Assembly (NCBI GenBank): GCA_963844805.1
Contig: CAWJPU010000007.1
Span: 62,001-126,000, forward strand
Direction of reading: 5' to 3'
Origin: JACCZR01 sp963844805
Lineage (GTDB): Bacteria; Actinomycetota; Thermoleophilia; Solirubrobacterales; Thermoleophilaceae
Length of the DNA: 64,000 nt
A model generated the notes under the pieces. The model did not search any database, was not told the origin of the DNA, and saw only the letters and a list, made by a program, of their open reading frames with translations. Of this stretch, positions 1 through 9,353 are shown piece after piece; position 1 is the first letter of the stretch; each line of letters opens with the position of its first letter. The translations under genes were made by a program, and so were the position numbers.

Positions 1-1
1 C

Positions 2-547
2 GACCTCCTGGTGGCGCTCGACGTGGGCGGCGACGCGCTCGCCCACGGCGACGAGCCGGGCCTGGGCAGCCCGCTGTGCGACGCGGTGATGCTCGCTGCG
101 GCGGACCGGGTGGCGGGGGTTCCGGCGGTGGGCGCGGTCTTCGGGATCGGCTGCGACGGCGAGCTGACCCCCGCCGAGGCGCTGGAGCGCCTCAGCGAGG
201 TGGCCGAAGCGGGCGGGCTGGCCGGCGCCCGCGGCCTGACCGGGCGGGTGGTGGAGCGGCTGGAGGGCGCGCTGGCCGAGGTCCCCACCGAGGCCAGCGC
301 CCAGGCGGTGCGCGCCTTCCGCGGCGCCCGCGGGTCCACCGCCATCCGGGGCGGGCGGCGGACGGTGGAGCTCAGCGCCATCGCCGCCGCGACGTTCTTC
401 TTCGACGTGGCCGTGGCCCTTCGCTCGTCCGCCCGCCTGGCGGCGGCGGTCCGAGACGCCGCCGGCCTCGAGGAGGCCAACGGGATCCTGAACGGGCTGG
501 GCGTGCGCACCGAGCTCGACCTGGAGCGCGGCCCGCCGCCTGAGTGA
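2..547 (+). CDS. DUF1152 family protein, C-terminal part (5' truncated by window)
   Basis: The gene enters from the left edge, already open at base 2, and ends in TGA at 545-547. The visible 181 residues begin with a DLLVALDVGGDALAHG stretch and contain SPLCDAVMLAAA, which matches the DUF1152 family as I know it. No enzymatic role is established for that family, so no function is assigned. The reading frame is clean to the stop. The next gene starts 46 bases downstream on the same strand, so co-transcription is possible but not shown. The assignment rests on recall of the motif pattern rather than alignment. Confidence 0.6.
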   Translation, partial: DLLVALDVGGDALAHGDEPGLGSPLCDAVMLAAADRVAGVPAVGAVFGIGCDGELTPAEALERLSEVAEAGGLAGARGLTGRVVERLEGALAEVPTEASAQAVRAFRGARGSTAIRGGRRTVELSAIAAATFFFDVAVALRSSARLAAAVRDAAGLEEANGILNGLGVRTELDLERGPPPE

Positions 548-593
548 CGAGCAGCACACATTCCCCGGAGGCGTTCGACCACCATCGAACTAC

Positions 594-1042
594 ATGGACG
601 TTCGCATCCGGCCCATACGCCCCGAGGACAAGGCGCTGCTGAAGTGGGGGCTCGCGCATCTCTCCCCGGCGACCATCCAGCGCCGCTTCCTCACCCCCAA
701 GCCCCGCTTCACCGCCGCTGAGCTGCGCTACCTCACCGAGGTCGACGGTCACGACCACGTGGCCCTGGTGGCCATCGACGAGGACGGCGACCTCCTCGGC
801 GTGGGCCGGTTCGTGCGCCTGGAGGACCCCGCCGAGGCGGAGATCGCGATCGTGATCGCCGACCCGATGCAGGGCCAGGGCCTGGGGACGCGCATCGGCT
901 ACGAGCTGGTCGAGGAGGCGGTCCGCCACGGCATCAGCGCTTCACGGCCACGATGCAGGGCGACAACCGCCCCGCGCATCGCCTGATGGCCAAGCTGACG
1001 GCCCGGCTGGACGAGCGCCGGGCCGCCGTGGCCGCCGCCTAG
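594..1042 (+). CDS. GNAT-family N-acetyltransferase (one frame break)
   Basis: This is a small acetyltransferase of about 148 residues. The N-terminus (MDVRIRPIRPEDK) and the acetyl-CoA loop PMQGQGLGTRIGYELVEEA are typical of GNAT proteins that acetylate an amine with acetyl-CoA; the substrate is unknown. After HGIS, at about 936, the frame shifts by one missing base. The natural continuation RFTATMQGDNRPAHRLMAKL runs to TAG at 1040-1042, while the literal frame ends at 986. I read the break as a one-base deletion (AGCGC for AGCCGC). It is convergent with the metallo-hydrolase gene, with a bidirectional terminator between them. Confidence 0.75.
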
Positions 1043-1085
1043 GTGACCGCGCGGCCGCCTAGGCGCCGGAGGGCGGACACCCCTC

Positions 1086-1118
1086 CGAAAAGCCGTCAGC
1101 GGGCTGACGAATTTTTCG
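1086..1118. terminator. Bidirectional intrinsic terminator with CGTCAGCG core
   Basis: The stem GTCAG-CGGG-CTGAC is flanked by CGAAAA on the left and TTTTTCG on the right, so it can work in both directions between the convergent acetyltransferase and metallo-hydrolase genes. The stop codon of the minus-strand gene (1096-1098) lies inside the stem. Related hairpins occur at about 38517 and 45670. Confidence 0.7.
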
Positions 1119-2001
1119 ACTGGGTGGGGCGTGTCGCGCGCGGGGCCTGGGGCGCGACTTCGATCTCGGCCCGCTCGGTGGCCAGCAGCAGCTGGGCGGG
1201 GTCGCCGCCCAGGCCGGCGAACTGCTCGCATGCCTGCGCGGCGAAGCGGTCCAGGAAATCGTCCGTGTGCAGGGGATCGTGGTGGAAGAGCACCACGCGC
1301 TCGGCGCGCGCTCGGCGGCCGAACTCCAGGGCGTCGGTGAGCGGTGAGTGGCCCCAGCCGAGGTGGTCGCGGTGCTCGTCGTCGGTGTACTGGCAGTCGT
1401 GGAGGAGCAGGCTCGCGTCCCGGGCCAGGTCGAAGCCCGAGATCCACTCGTCCTCGGTGTCGCAGATGGGCACGCCGAGGCCGGGCTCGTGGTCGGGGAT
1501 GTAGCAGACCGACTCCTCGCCGGAGCTGATGCGGTAGCCGAGCGTGGGCCCGCGGTGGGTGACCGACTCGGCCCGGATGCGCAGGTCGCCGATGTCCCAC
1601 TCGGTCGGCTCGGCCTCGTGGAACTCGAGGTGGCAGGGCAGCTCGCGCACCTCCACCGGCGCCAGCGGCGCGGAGATGTAGCGGGCGATGCGGTCCATCA
1701 GCGGCGCCTCGGGCGAGGCCGGGCCCCAGATCGTGACGTCCGCCTCCGCGCTGAACAGCGGGGCGAAGAACATCAGCCCCTGGATGTGGTCCAGGTGCAG
1801 GTGGGTGAGCAGGATGTGCAGCGGCCCGTCGGCCGGGTCGACCCGCATGCCCAGGTTCCGGATGCCCGTGCCGCCGTCGAGGATGATCCTGGTCCCGTCG
1901 TCGGCCATCACCTCGACGCACGAGGTGTTGCCCCCGTAGCGGGTGGTCTCCGGCCCGGGCGAGGGCACCGAGCCGCGCGCGCCCCAGACCTTGACCTTCA
2001 C
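1096..2001 (-). CDS. MBL-fold metallo-hydrolase
   Basis: This 301-residue protein has the metallo-beta-lactamase-fold zinc motif THLHLDH near residue 85, plus later metal-site residues in HRGPTLGYR, LLHDCQ, GWGHSPLTD and FHHDP. The N-terminus MKVKVWGARGSVPSPG and TRYGGNTSCVEV are typical of the cytosolic ribonuclease Z-like/phosphodiesterase-like branch, so it is probably a soluble dinuclear-metal hydrolase; the substrate is unknown. The GTG at 2001 overlaps the TGA of the upstream PAS gene (GTGA), which supports both the start and translational coupling. The last residues and stop are encoded within the terminator stem. Confidence 0.85.
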   Translation of the reverse strand: MKVKVWGARGSVPSPGPETTRYGGNTSCVEVMADDGTRIILDGGTGIRNLGMRVDPADGPLHILLTHLHLDHIQGLMFFAPLFSAEADVTIWGPASPEAPLMDRIARYISAPLAPVEVRELPCHLEFHEAEPTEWDIGDLRIRAESVTHRGPTLGYRISSGEESVCYIPDHEPGLGVPICDTEDEWISGFDLARDASLLLHDCQYTDDEHRDHLGWGHSPLTDALEFGRRARAERVVLFHHDPLHTDDFLDRFAAQACEQFAGLGGDPAQLLLATERAEIEVAPQAPRATRPTQSKNSSAR

Positions 2002-2402
2002 TGCTTCTCCTCGGCCACCGGCCAGAAGAAGATCAGCGCGCCCTGGAAGCCGTCGGTGCCGATGATCGGCAGCCCGCTGGCCTCGATCTGGTGGTTGGTG
2101 CCGTCGGCGGCCCCGAGCAGGACGCGGGCGTGGGCGGGGCGCCCCGCGCGCAGGGGCGCCAGGAGGGGCTGGCGCTCGAGGGGGATCGGCTCGCCCTCCT
2201 CGTTGCGGGGCCCGAAGATCTCCAGCCACTCGGACACCGGCACCGGCCCGACGTCCTCGAACCGCCTTCCCAGCAGGGCTCCGGCCGCCTCGTTGTAGAA
2301 GACGATGTCCCCCTCGTAGGTGACCAGGACGCCTGGCGTCGACAGGCTCGAAAGCATGTTCCGGGCCAGGATCAACTCCAGCGGTCGCTGCGACGACGCC
2401 AC
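1998..2402 (-). CDS. Stand-alone PAS-domain protein
   Basis: This 134-residue protein is essentially one PAS domain: GVLVTYEGDIVFYNEAAGA followed by LLGRRFEDVG, and a C-terminal beta strand GALIFFWPV. It carries no output domain, so it probably acts through a partner. It is translationally coupled (GTGA) to the metallo-hydrolase, which makes a sensor-hydrolase pair the simplest reading, though this is inference. GTG at 2402 is taken as the start because a TAGAGT box lies 9 bases upstream and the domain begins soon after. The ligand or cofactor cannot be told from the sequence. Confidence 0.75.
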   Translation of the reverse strand: MASSQRPLELILARNMLSSLSTPGVLVTYEGDIVFYNEAAGALLGRRFEDVGPVPVSEWLEIFGPRNEEGEPIPLERQPLLAPLRAGRPAHARVLLGAADGTNHQIEASGLPIIGTDGFQGALIFFWPVAEEKQ

Positions 2403-2411
2403 CGATCCGGG

Positions 2412-2428
2412 ACTCTACGACTTAGTCG
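2412..2428. promoter_or_regulatory. Minus-strand -10 box and small palindrome between PAS and pntA genes
   Basis: On the minus strand TAGAGT (2417 to 2412) lies 9 bases before the GTG of the PAS gene. Next to it CGACT-T-AGTCG (2418-2428) is a perfect 11-base palindrome in the middle of the divergent 52-base gap, a plausible operator. On the plus strand TACCCT at 2431-2436 is a possible -10 for the pnt operon. Confidence 0.35.
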
Positions 2429-2454
2429 AGTACCCTGCCCGGCTTCGGATTCGC

Positions 2455-3582
2455 ATGAAGGTCTCGGTACCCAAGGAAGTCGCCGAGGGCGAGCGCAGGG
2501 TCGCCCTCGTCCCCGAAGTAGCCAAGCGCCTCTCTCCCACCGGCATTCGAGCTGGCGCGTGGAGTCGGGCGCCGGGGAAGCGGCGCACCACCCTGACGGC
2601 GCCTACGAAGAGGCGGGCGTGAGCGTGTCCGCGAACGGCGGCTTCGACGGCGACGTGATCGCCAAGGTGGCCCCGCCCACGCGCCGAGGAGATCGGCCGC
2701 ATGAAGCAGGGCACCGTCCTGATCGGCTTCCTCCAGCCCCTCACCGCCGGCGACACCTCCAAGGCGCTCGCCGACGCCGGCGTCACCTCGTTCGCCATGG
2801 AGGCCATCCCGCGCATCACGCGCGCCCAGTCGATGGACGCCCTGTCCTCGCAGGCGACCGTGGCCGGCTACCGCGCGGCGCTGATCGCCGCCGAGGAGCT
2901 GCCCCGCTTCCTCCCCATGCTCACCACCGCCGCCGGCACCGTGCGGCCCGCGCAGGTGCTGGTGCTGGGCGCCGGCGTCGCCGGGCTGCAGGCGATCGCC
3001 ACGTCGCGCCGGCTCGGCGCCTCGGTGCAGGCCTTCGACGTGCGCAGCGCGGTCAAGGAGCAGATCGAGTCGCTGGGCGCCCGCTTCCTCGAGCTCGACC
3101 TGGGCCTGGAGGACGCCGAGGACGCCGGCGGCTACGCCCGCGCCCTGACCGAGGAGGAGCAGCAGAAGCAGCGCGAGCTGCTGGCCGAGGCGATCGGCGG
3201 CATGGACGCGGTGATCTCCACCGCCGCCATTCCCGGCCGCCCGGCGCCGCTGCTGGTGATCGAGGACGCCGTGCGCAAGATGAAGCCGGGCTCGGTGGTC
3301 GTGGACATCGCGGCCGAGACCGGCGGCAACTGCGAGCTGACCGAGCCGGGGCAGACGGTGGTCAAGCACGACGTGAAGATCGTCGGGCCGCTGGGCCTGC
3401 CCTCGACGATGCCCGACCACGCATCGGCGCTCTACTCGCGCAACGTGCAGTCGCTGCTGGAGCTGATGATCGAGGAGGGCGAGTTGAAGCTGGACTTCGA
3501 GGACGAGGTGCTGGCCGGCGCCTGCATCACCCGCGACGGCGAGATCGTCCACGAGGGCGCCAAGAAGGCTGCGGGCGGCTGA
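2455..3582 (+). CDS. pntAA: NAD(P) transhydrogenase alpha-1 subunit (two compensating frame breaks)
   Basis: This is the NAD(H)-binding, peripheral subunit of the proton-translocating nicotinamide nucleotide transhydrogenase (hydride transfer between NADH and NADP+, driven by the membrane proton gradient). Supporting segments are MKVSVPKEVAEGERRVALVP at the start, the Rossmann motif VLVLGAGVAGLQAIATSRRLG, VISTAAIPGRPAP, and ETGGNCELTEPG. The length of about 375 residues is usual for the three-subunit form. The frame slips at about 2550 and returns at about 2680 (the peptide around TREEIGRMKQG spans the second break), as expected from two sequencing errors. The stop overlaps the next start (TGATG). 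Confidence 0.92.
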
Positions 3583-3886
3583 TGGACCTCGTAACCGAGC
3601 TGGCGATCCTCGTACTCGGCGCCTTCGTCGGCTTCGAGGTCATCTCGAAGATCCCGAACACGCTGCACACGCCGCTGATGTCGGCCACCAACGCCATCCA
3701 CGGCATCGTGCTGCTCGGCGGCCTGCTGGTGATCGGCGAGGTCGACGGCGTGCTTCAACAAGGTGATCCTGGTCGATCGCGATCGCCTTCGGCACGATCA
3801 ACGTGGTCGGCGGCTTCCTGGTCACCGACCGGATGCTCGAGATGTTCAGCAAGAAGCCGGAGCCCGAAGGCGAGGCCGAGAAGTGA
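3582..3886 (+). CDS. pntAB: NAD(P) transhydrogenase alpha-2 subunit (frame breaks)
   Basis: This is the small integral-membrane subunit of transhydrogenase, about 100 residues. MDLVTELAILVLGAFVGFEV starts the first helix and SKIPNTLHTPLMSATNAIHG is a family hallmark. After VIGEVDG the frame breaks at about 3752 and again at about 3773; the intended reading is FNKVIL, then SIAIAFGTINVVGGFLVTDR, MLEMF and TGA at 3884-3886. The ATG at 3582 overlaps the pntAA stop, and the stop overlaps the pntB GTG start, giving a tightly coupled three-gene operon. Confidence 0.9.
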
Positions 3887-5259
3887 CCCCGCTCGCGAGC
3901 TTCCTGCAGGACGACGAGTTCATCCAGGTCCTCTACATCGTCGCCTTCTCGCTGTTCATCATCGGCCTGCGCGGGGTCACCAGCCCCAAGACCGCGCGGC
4001 GCGGCAACGTCATCGCCGCGGTGGGCATGGCGATCGCGGTCATCGCGACGCTGCTCATCCCCGAGGTGGGCGACTACGGGCTGATCGCCGTCGGCGTGGC
4101 CATCGGCACCAGCGGTCGGCATCCCGGCCGCCCGCTCGGTGCAGATGACCCAGATGCCGCAGATGGTGGCGCTGTTCAACGGCGTGGGCGGCGGCGCGGT
4201 GGCGCTCATCTCCTGGGCCGAGTTCCGCAAGCTCGGGCGGCGACCTGCCGCTGGAGGAGGGCATCCCCATCCTCTTCGCGGCGATCATCGGCTCGATCTC
4301 CTTCTGGGGCTCGAACATCGCCTTCGGCAAGCTGCAGGAGATCCTCCCGGGCCGGCCGATCCAGCTGCCCGGCCAGCAGTTCGTCAACGCCGCGCTGCTG
4401 CTGATCGCGGTCGGCTGCGCCGTGGCCATCGCCGCGGGCTCGGAGTCCGAGCTCCTGTTCGTCGCGATCCTGGTCTCGGCGGCGATCCTCGGCAACATGT
4501 TCGTGCTGCCGATCGGCGGCGCCGACATGCCCGTCGTCATCTCGCTGCTGAACGCCTTCACGGGCCTGTCGGCGGCCGCGGCGGGCATCGCGCTGGACAA
4601 CACGGCGCTGATCGTCGGCGGCATCATCGTCGGCGCCTCGGGCTCGATCCTCACCAACCTGATGGCCGAGGCGATGAGCCGCTCGATCCCGGCCATCGTG
4701 GCCGGCGGCTTCGGCGGCGTGGACCTCACCTCCGGCGGCGGCGAGGACGGCCGCCCGGTGCGCTCCACCGACGCCTCCGACGCCGCCATCCAGCTGGCCT
4801 ACGCCCGCCGCGTGGTGGTCACGCCGGGCTACGGCATGGCCGTCGCCCAGGCCCAGCACGCGGTGCGCGAGATGGCCACCGAGCTGGAGAAGCGCGGCGT
4901 CGAGGTGCGTGTACGCCATCCATCCCGTGGCCGGGCGCATGCCGGGCCACATGAACGTGCTGCTGGCGGAGGCCGACGTGCCCTACGAGCAGCTCAAGGA
5001 GATGGACGACATCAACCCCGAGCTGCCGCAGATCGACGTCGCGCTGGTGATCGGGGCCAACGACACGGTGAACCCCGAGGCGGGCATGCCGATCATCGAC
5101 GTGCAGCGCTGCGGCCAGGTGATCATCCTCAAGCGCAGCATGAGCGCCGGCTTCGCGGGCATCGACAACCCGCTCTTCTACAACGAGAACACCGCGCTGC
5201 TGTTCGGCGACGCCAAGGAGTCGGTGGCCAAGGTCACCGGCGAGGTGCAGGAGCTGTAG
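3883..5259 (+). CDS. pntB: NAD(P) transhydrogenase beta subunit (three frame breaks)
   Basis: This is the membrane and NADP(H)-binding subunit, about 458 residues. It has multiple helices (FIQVLYIVAFSLFIIGLRG near the start, later LPIGGADMPVVISLLNAFTG) and the C-terminal NADP domain with VVVTPGYGMAVAQAQHAV, HPVAGRMPGHMNVLLAEA, IGANDTVNPEA and KRSMSAGFAGIDNPLF, all diagnostic. Breaks occur at about 4115, 4232 and 4905; the last is one extra G before TACGCCATC. The GTG at 3883 overlaps the pntAB stop. With pntAA and pntAB it forms a complete transhydrogenase operon supplying NADPH. Confidence 0.92.
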
Positions 5260-5288
5260 CGCCGACGCTTCGAGCCCTTCGCCTTCGG

Positions 5289-6444
5289 GTCACGCACGAG
5301 CTGCGCGGCTGGCGGGGCGACGGCGACTCGCGCATCGCGGCCCGCCGCAGCGGGCGGCTCTACCTCACCTTCGACGACGGCCCCGACGAGCGCTGGACCC
5401 CGCGCGTCCTCGACGCGTTGGCGCGCGAGGGGGTCCGCGCCACGTTCTTCGTCATCGGCGAGCGCGCGGCCCGCCATCCGGAACTGGTCGAGCGCGCGCT
5501 CGCCGAGGGCCATGAGGTCGAGCTCCATTGCATGCGCCACCGCCGCCACACGCTTCAGTCCCGCGCCGAGGTGGAGGCCGACACTGACGAGGGCCTCGCC
5601 GTCCTGCGGGAGGCCGGCGCCCGGCCACGGCGCCTGCGCGCGCCGTACGGAGTCGCCGAGTGGTGGACCGGTGAGGTCCTGGCCGAGCGAGGGCTGCGGC
5701 TGACCGGCGTCTCCTGCGACCCGCGCGACTGGGCCGAGCCCGGCGTCGCGGCCGCCCTCGAGGCCGCTCGCCCCGACATGAAGCCCGGCAACGTGGTGGT
5801 CATGCACGACGGACTCGAGGGCACGGGCTCGCGTGCCGACACGGTGGCTCTCCTCGGTCCGCTGCTCGAGGAGGCGCGAAGCCGCGGCCTGCAGCCGGCG
5901 CCGCTGGGCGACGGCCCGGCCTTCTGGTGGCACGCCACCACCCCGCGACCGGATCCCGAGGTGAGTTGCGAGGTGGTCGAGGAAGGCGAGCTGAGCGACG
6001 CGGACCGCGAGCAGGCCTTCGGGCTGCTCGCGGAGAACATCACCCGGAGCAAGGCCGACTACGCCGAGCGCGGATACCGCCTGGTCCGGCCTACTTTCCG
6101 CGTACTGGCGCGGCGGCGCGGGCGCGTGGTGGGGCACACGAGCGCCATGCCCCTGCGCAGCCGAGCCCGACCTCGGGCTGGTCGGGCTCGGCGACACCGT
6201 GGTGGACCGGCGGGCACGGCAGCGCGGTGTGGCGGCGGCGATGTGCGACCTGTCCTTCGCCGAAAGCCGCGCCCGCGGCGCCCGGGTGGTGCTGACCGAC
6301 ACCGGGCCGCTGGCCGTCTGGTGTCGCAACCACGGCTTCCGCCGCCCGGCCCCGGGCGAGCTGAGCGCGTCCCGAGAGGGCAGCTGGTGGCTCTACCGCC
6401 CCGAGGGCGAGAGCCCGTTCAGGGTCATAGACGACGACTTCTGA
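5289..6444 (+). CDS. NodB polysaccharide deacetylase fused to a GNAT domain (one frame break)
   Basis: The first 220 or so residues are a NodB-type polysaccharide deacetylase: TFDDGPDERWTPRVLDAL (metal Asp pair), VRATFFVIGERA, HRRHTL (metal His), RLRAPYG and VVMHDGLEG. The same frame then runs into an acetyltransferase-like domain (LARRRGRVVGHTSAMPL; after a break at about 6165, GLGDTVVDRRARQRGVAAAM and WCRNHGF). A deacetylase joined to an acyltransferase would suit editing of amino-sugar polymers. No ATG, GTG or TTG is visible just after pntB, so the 5' end is approximate. The 3' end overlaps the convergent glycosyltransferase by 20 bases. Confidence 0.75.
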
Positions 6445-7546
6445 TCAGCGCTTCGAACTCGGCGTACAGGTCCGCGCCGATCGCCTCCCAGGAGGGCCGC
6501 GTCGAGTGGGCCGGAGCGGGGGCCGGGCGGCTCACGGCCTCGGCGAAGCGCTCGCGGCTCACCACCCGCAGGCCCGGCTGGGCGTCCGCGCCCCGAGCGC
6601 CCTCCGGGGTGGCCACCACCGGCAGCCCCGCGGCCAGGAAATCGGCCACCTTGACGCTGGCGCCGGCCGCCCGGGCGACCGGGTTGACCCCGAGGTCTGC
6701 TGCGGCGAGCAGGCCGGGCAGGTCGTCGACCCAGCCGAGCTCGGTCACGCGCTCGGCCCGGCCCGGCGAGGGTCGGCAGCAGCGCCCGGCCAGCAGCAGG
6801 CGTGTCCGCTCGTCCATACGCGGAGCCACCTCCCGCGCCAGAAAGCGGGCGGCTTCGCGGTTGTGCTCCGAGCCGCCGCCCACGAACAGCACGGCCAGGT
6901 CTTCGGGGGCCAGCTTCAGATGCCTGCGCGTGACCGACCGCCGCGCCCCGTCGGGGGCCGCCTGCGGGCCGTTGGCGACGACCGTGGTGCGCCGCGGGCG
7001 GTAGAGCTCCTCGAGGCGCCGGGCGTCGGCCTGGGTGGAAGCCAGCACGAGGTCGGCCCGCTGCGCGGCGCGACGTTCCAGCTGCTCGATGCGCCGGCGG
7101 GCCAGTGCCGCCAGCGGACGCGGGCGCGGTTGCAGGGAGACGAAGTCCGCCTCCACGTTGTGTGACGAGTAGACGACCTTCGTCTGCGGCGGCACGAGGT
7201 CCATCCACGCCGCCTGGGAGCAGAAGTCGAACTGCACGACGTCGAAGCGTCCGAGCTCCTCCAGCAGCCGGCGCGGCCCCCAGGCCGGCGGCTGCAGCGA
7301 GAGCAGCGCCTGCGGCGAGGCCAGGCGCTCGGGCGCGAGCGCGGGAAGCGCGTTGGCGGGCAGCACGTGGCGGCGAAGCTCCACGCCCTCCGGCGCCTGG
7401 CCCGAGCCCCGAGCCGGGTGCCAGGGCGCGAGCAGAGTCACGTCCGCGCCGGCGGCCGCCAGCCCCGCGGCGAGCCCGGCGACCCGCACACGACCGCCGT
7501 GGGTCGGCGGCCCGACGGGGTAGGGCGTGGAGAGCAACGCCCTCAC
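6425..7546 (-). CDS. Glycosyltransferase family 4 (GT-B fold)
   Basis: This 373-residue retaining glycosyltransferase begins MRALLSTPYPVGPPTHGGRV, typical of GT4 enzymes. It has SSHNVEADF, VLASTQADARRLEELY, LFVGGGSEHNREAARFL and the sugar-nucleotide region GASVKVADFLAAGLPVVATP. Its likely role is sugar transfer onto a lipid-linked or surface polysaccharide precursor at the inner face of the membrane. GTG at 7546 is used because it directly follows the stop of the upstream GT2 gene. It is the promoter-distal gene of a two-gene minus-strand unit facing away from the ABC exporter. Confidence 0.88.
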   Translation of the reverse strand: MRALLSTPYPVGPPTHGGRVRVAGLAAGLAAAGADVTLLAPWHPARGSGQAPEGVELRRHVLPANALPALAPERLASPQALLSLQPPAWGPRRLLEELGRFDVVQFDFCSQAAWMDLVPPQTKVVYSSHNVEADFVSLQPRPRPLAALARRRIEQLERRAAQRADLVLASTQADARRLEELYRPRRTTVVANGPQAAPDGARRSVTRRHLKLAPEDLAVLFVGGGSEHNREAARFLAREVAPRMDERTRLLLAGRCCRPSPGRAERVTELGWVDDLPGLLAAADLGVNPVARAAGASVKVADFLAAGLPVVATPEGARGADAQPGLRVVSRERFAEAVSRPAPAPAHSTRPSWEAIGADLYAEFEALIRSRRL

Positions 7547-7547
7547 A

Positions 7548-8390
7548 TCAGGCCCTCAGGGCTCCGGCCGCGTAGGCGACGGCGGCGGGGGCCACGAGCG
7601 GCCAGCCGCGCCGCAGCGCGCGCCGGGCCGAGGGGTCGGTCTCGAGCGCGGTGTACCTCCATGCGCGGCGCGCGTCGAGCAGCACCTCCAGCGGCAAGCC
7701 CCCGAGCCGCCCGACCGGCGCGTCGAGCGTGCGCCGGGCCCGGGCGGTGCGGCGGCCGCGGCCGAACTGCTCACGCAGCAGCTCGCCGGGGCGGGCTGCG
7801 TTGCGGTGAGCCGTGCGCACCTCGGGGCTCCAGGCGATCTCCACATCCCCGAAGCGGTTCTTGAACTCGGTGTCCTCGCCGACACGCAGGTCCTCGCGGA
7901 AGAGCCCGTAGCGCCGGAAGAGCTCGCGCGAGTAGGACAGGCAGCCGTAGAGGCGCTCGTGCTCGGGCGCGTGCGGCATGCGGCGGTGGTGCATCAGCAG
8001 GGCGGCGGCGCTCGCGCTGCGGCTCTGCGGGTAGGCGTTGGTCATCAGGCTCGAGACGGCCAGGGCGCCCTCCCTGTGCTTGCTCAGGCGGCCCGCCACC
8101 CAGCCGGGCTCGGCGAGGGAGTCCGCGGCGAGGAAGCCGACCAAGGGCGCCGCGAGTGCCTGCACGCCGAGGTTCCGCGCCCCGCCCGCGAACAGCCGCT
8201 CGGCCCGCTCGATCACCGGCACGTCCAGGCCGGCCCGGCGCAGGCGCGCCTCAGCGCCCCCGCCGCCGCTGTTGACCACCACGATCTCGGGCACCGGGTC
8301 CTGGCCGAGCAGCGACGCGACGGCCTCCTCCAGGCCCTCCTGGGCGCCGAGGCTGAGCACGGCGACGCCCAGTTCCCGCTCGATCCGCAC
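7548..8390 (-). CDS. Glycosyltransferase family 2
   Basis: This 280-residue inverting glycosyltransferase has a GT-A core: VAVLSLGAQEGLEEAVASLL, VVNSGGGG, GARNLGVQAL, the position FLAADSLAEPGWV (AD/S in the DXD region) and VGEDTEFKNRFG, where the acidic residues sit at the catalytic-base position. GTG at 8390 is preceded at 6 bases by TATCTT, fitting a leaderless transcript. It is coupled to the following GT4 gene. The donor and acceptor are unknown. Confidence 0.83.
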   Translation of the reverse strand: MRIERELGVAVLSLGAQEGLEEAVASLLGQDPVPEIVVVNSGGGGAEARLRRAGLDVPVIERAERLFAGGARNLGVQALAAPLVGFLAADSLAEPGWVAGRLSKHREGALAVSSLMTNAYPQSRSASAAALLMHHRRMPHAPEHERLYGCLSYSRELFRRYGLFREDLRVGEDTEFKNRFGDVEIAWSPEVRTAHRNAARPGELLREQFGRGRRTARARRTLDAPVGRLGGLPLEVLLDARRAWRYTALETDPSARRALRRGWPLVAPAAVAYAAGALRA

Positions 8391-8396
8391 GCCGGA

Positions 8397-8412
8397 AAGA
8401 TAGGGCTATCCT
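8397..8412. promoter_or_regulatory. Back-to-back -10 boxes between GT2 and ABC exporter
   Basis: TATCTT (minus, 8402 to 8397) lies 6 bases before the GT2 start, and TATCCT (plus, 8407-8412) points to the exporter. The centre GATAG-GG-CTATC (8399-8410) is an inverted repeat, so the two promoters share sequence. Confidence 0.45.
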
Positions 8413-8475
8413 CGCCGCGTCGAGGCGTCAGCTCCCCCACTCCCGCGGGAGCGGTCGCCCCGCCTGGCCCCCGCC

Positions 8476-9353
8476 GTGAGCGTGCAGGACCTGCACAAGG
8501 GGTTCGACATCCCGCAGCGGCAGCGGACCTCGCTCAAGGAGGGCCTGGCCGAGCGCTTCCGCCCCATCGAGACCGAGCGCTTCGAGGCGCTGCGCGGCGT
8601 CACCTTCGAGGTCGGCCGCGGCGAGTTCTTCGGCATCGTGGGCCGCAACGGCAGCGGCAAGAGCAGCCTGCTCAAGGTCGCGGCCGGCATCTACGGCGCC
8701 GACTCCGGCCGCGTGGAGGTGACCGGCCGCCTGTCGCCGTTCATCGAGATGGGCGTGGGCTTCCGGCCCGAGCTCAGCGCGCGGGACAACGTCTTCCTCA
8801 ACGGCGCGATCCTCGGGCCTCTCGCGCAAGGAGATCGGCGCGCGGCTGCACGAGATCTTCGCCTTCGCCGAGCTGGAGGAGTTCGCCGACCTCAAGCTCA
8901 AGAACTTCTCCTCGGGCATGACCGTGCGGCTCGCCTTCTCGATGGCGATCCAGGTGGAGGCCGACGTCGTGCTGGTCGACGAGGTGCTCGCGGTCGGCGA
9001 CGCCGCCTTCCAGAGCAAGTGCTACGCGCAGTTCGACCGCCTGCGCGGCGAGGGCCGCACCGTGCTCTTCGTGACCCACGACATGGACGCGCTCAAGCGC
9101 CACTGCGACCGTGTGCTGCTGCTGGAGGAGGGGCGAGTCGCCGCGACCGGCGACCCGGCGGAGATCGCGCGCGCGCTACGAGGAGCTCAACGAGCGGGTC
9201 GTGGCCGCCAAGGCCGGGAGGACGAGGCCGCGCGCGCCGACCTCGCCCCCAGCCGGCAGTCCGAGCGGCCCGCCTTCGCGGGCGCCGGCCAACCGGCCGT
9301 GTACCGCCCGTCGGCGCTCGGCGGCGGCGGGCTGCGGCGCTTCCTGTCGCTGA
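8476..9353 (+). CDS. Polysaccharide ABC exporter ATPase, Wzt type (two frame breaks)
   Basis: The ATPase energises export of a lipid-linked surface polysaccharide across the membrane. Seen are the Walker A GRNGSGKSSLLKVAAGI, the family loop LSPFIEMGVGFRPELSARDN, the signature FSSGMTVRLAFSMAIQVEAD, Walker B VVLVDEVLAVGD and the switch His in LFVTHDMDALKRHC. Breaks occur at about 8820 (extra G) and about 9175 (extra C in a GC repeat, before YEELNERVVAAK). The end at 9353 follows the last frame and is uncertain. There is no long C-terminal carbohydrate-binding domain, so this is the short Wzt/TagH-like form. The permease follows and overlaps. Confidence 0.88.

Noticed and set aside
4422..7004. 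One long open frame joining the end of pntB, the deacetylase and antisense of the GT4 gene
   Set aside because: The join results from a frame break in pntB and chance openness; the true pntB ends at 5259 and the glycosyltransferase lies on the other strand.
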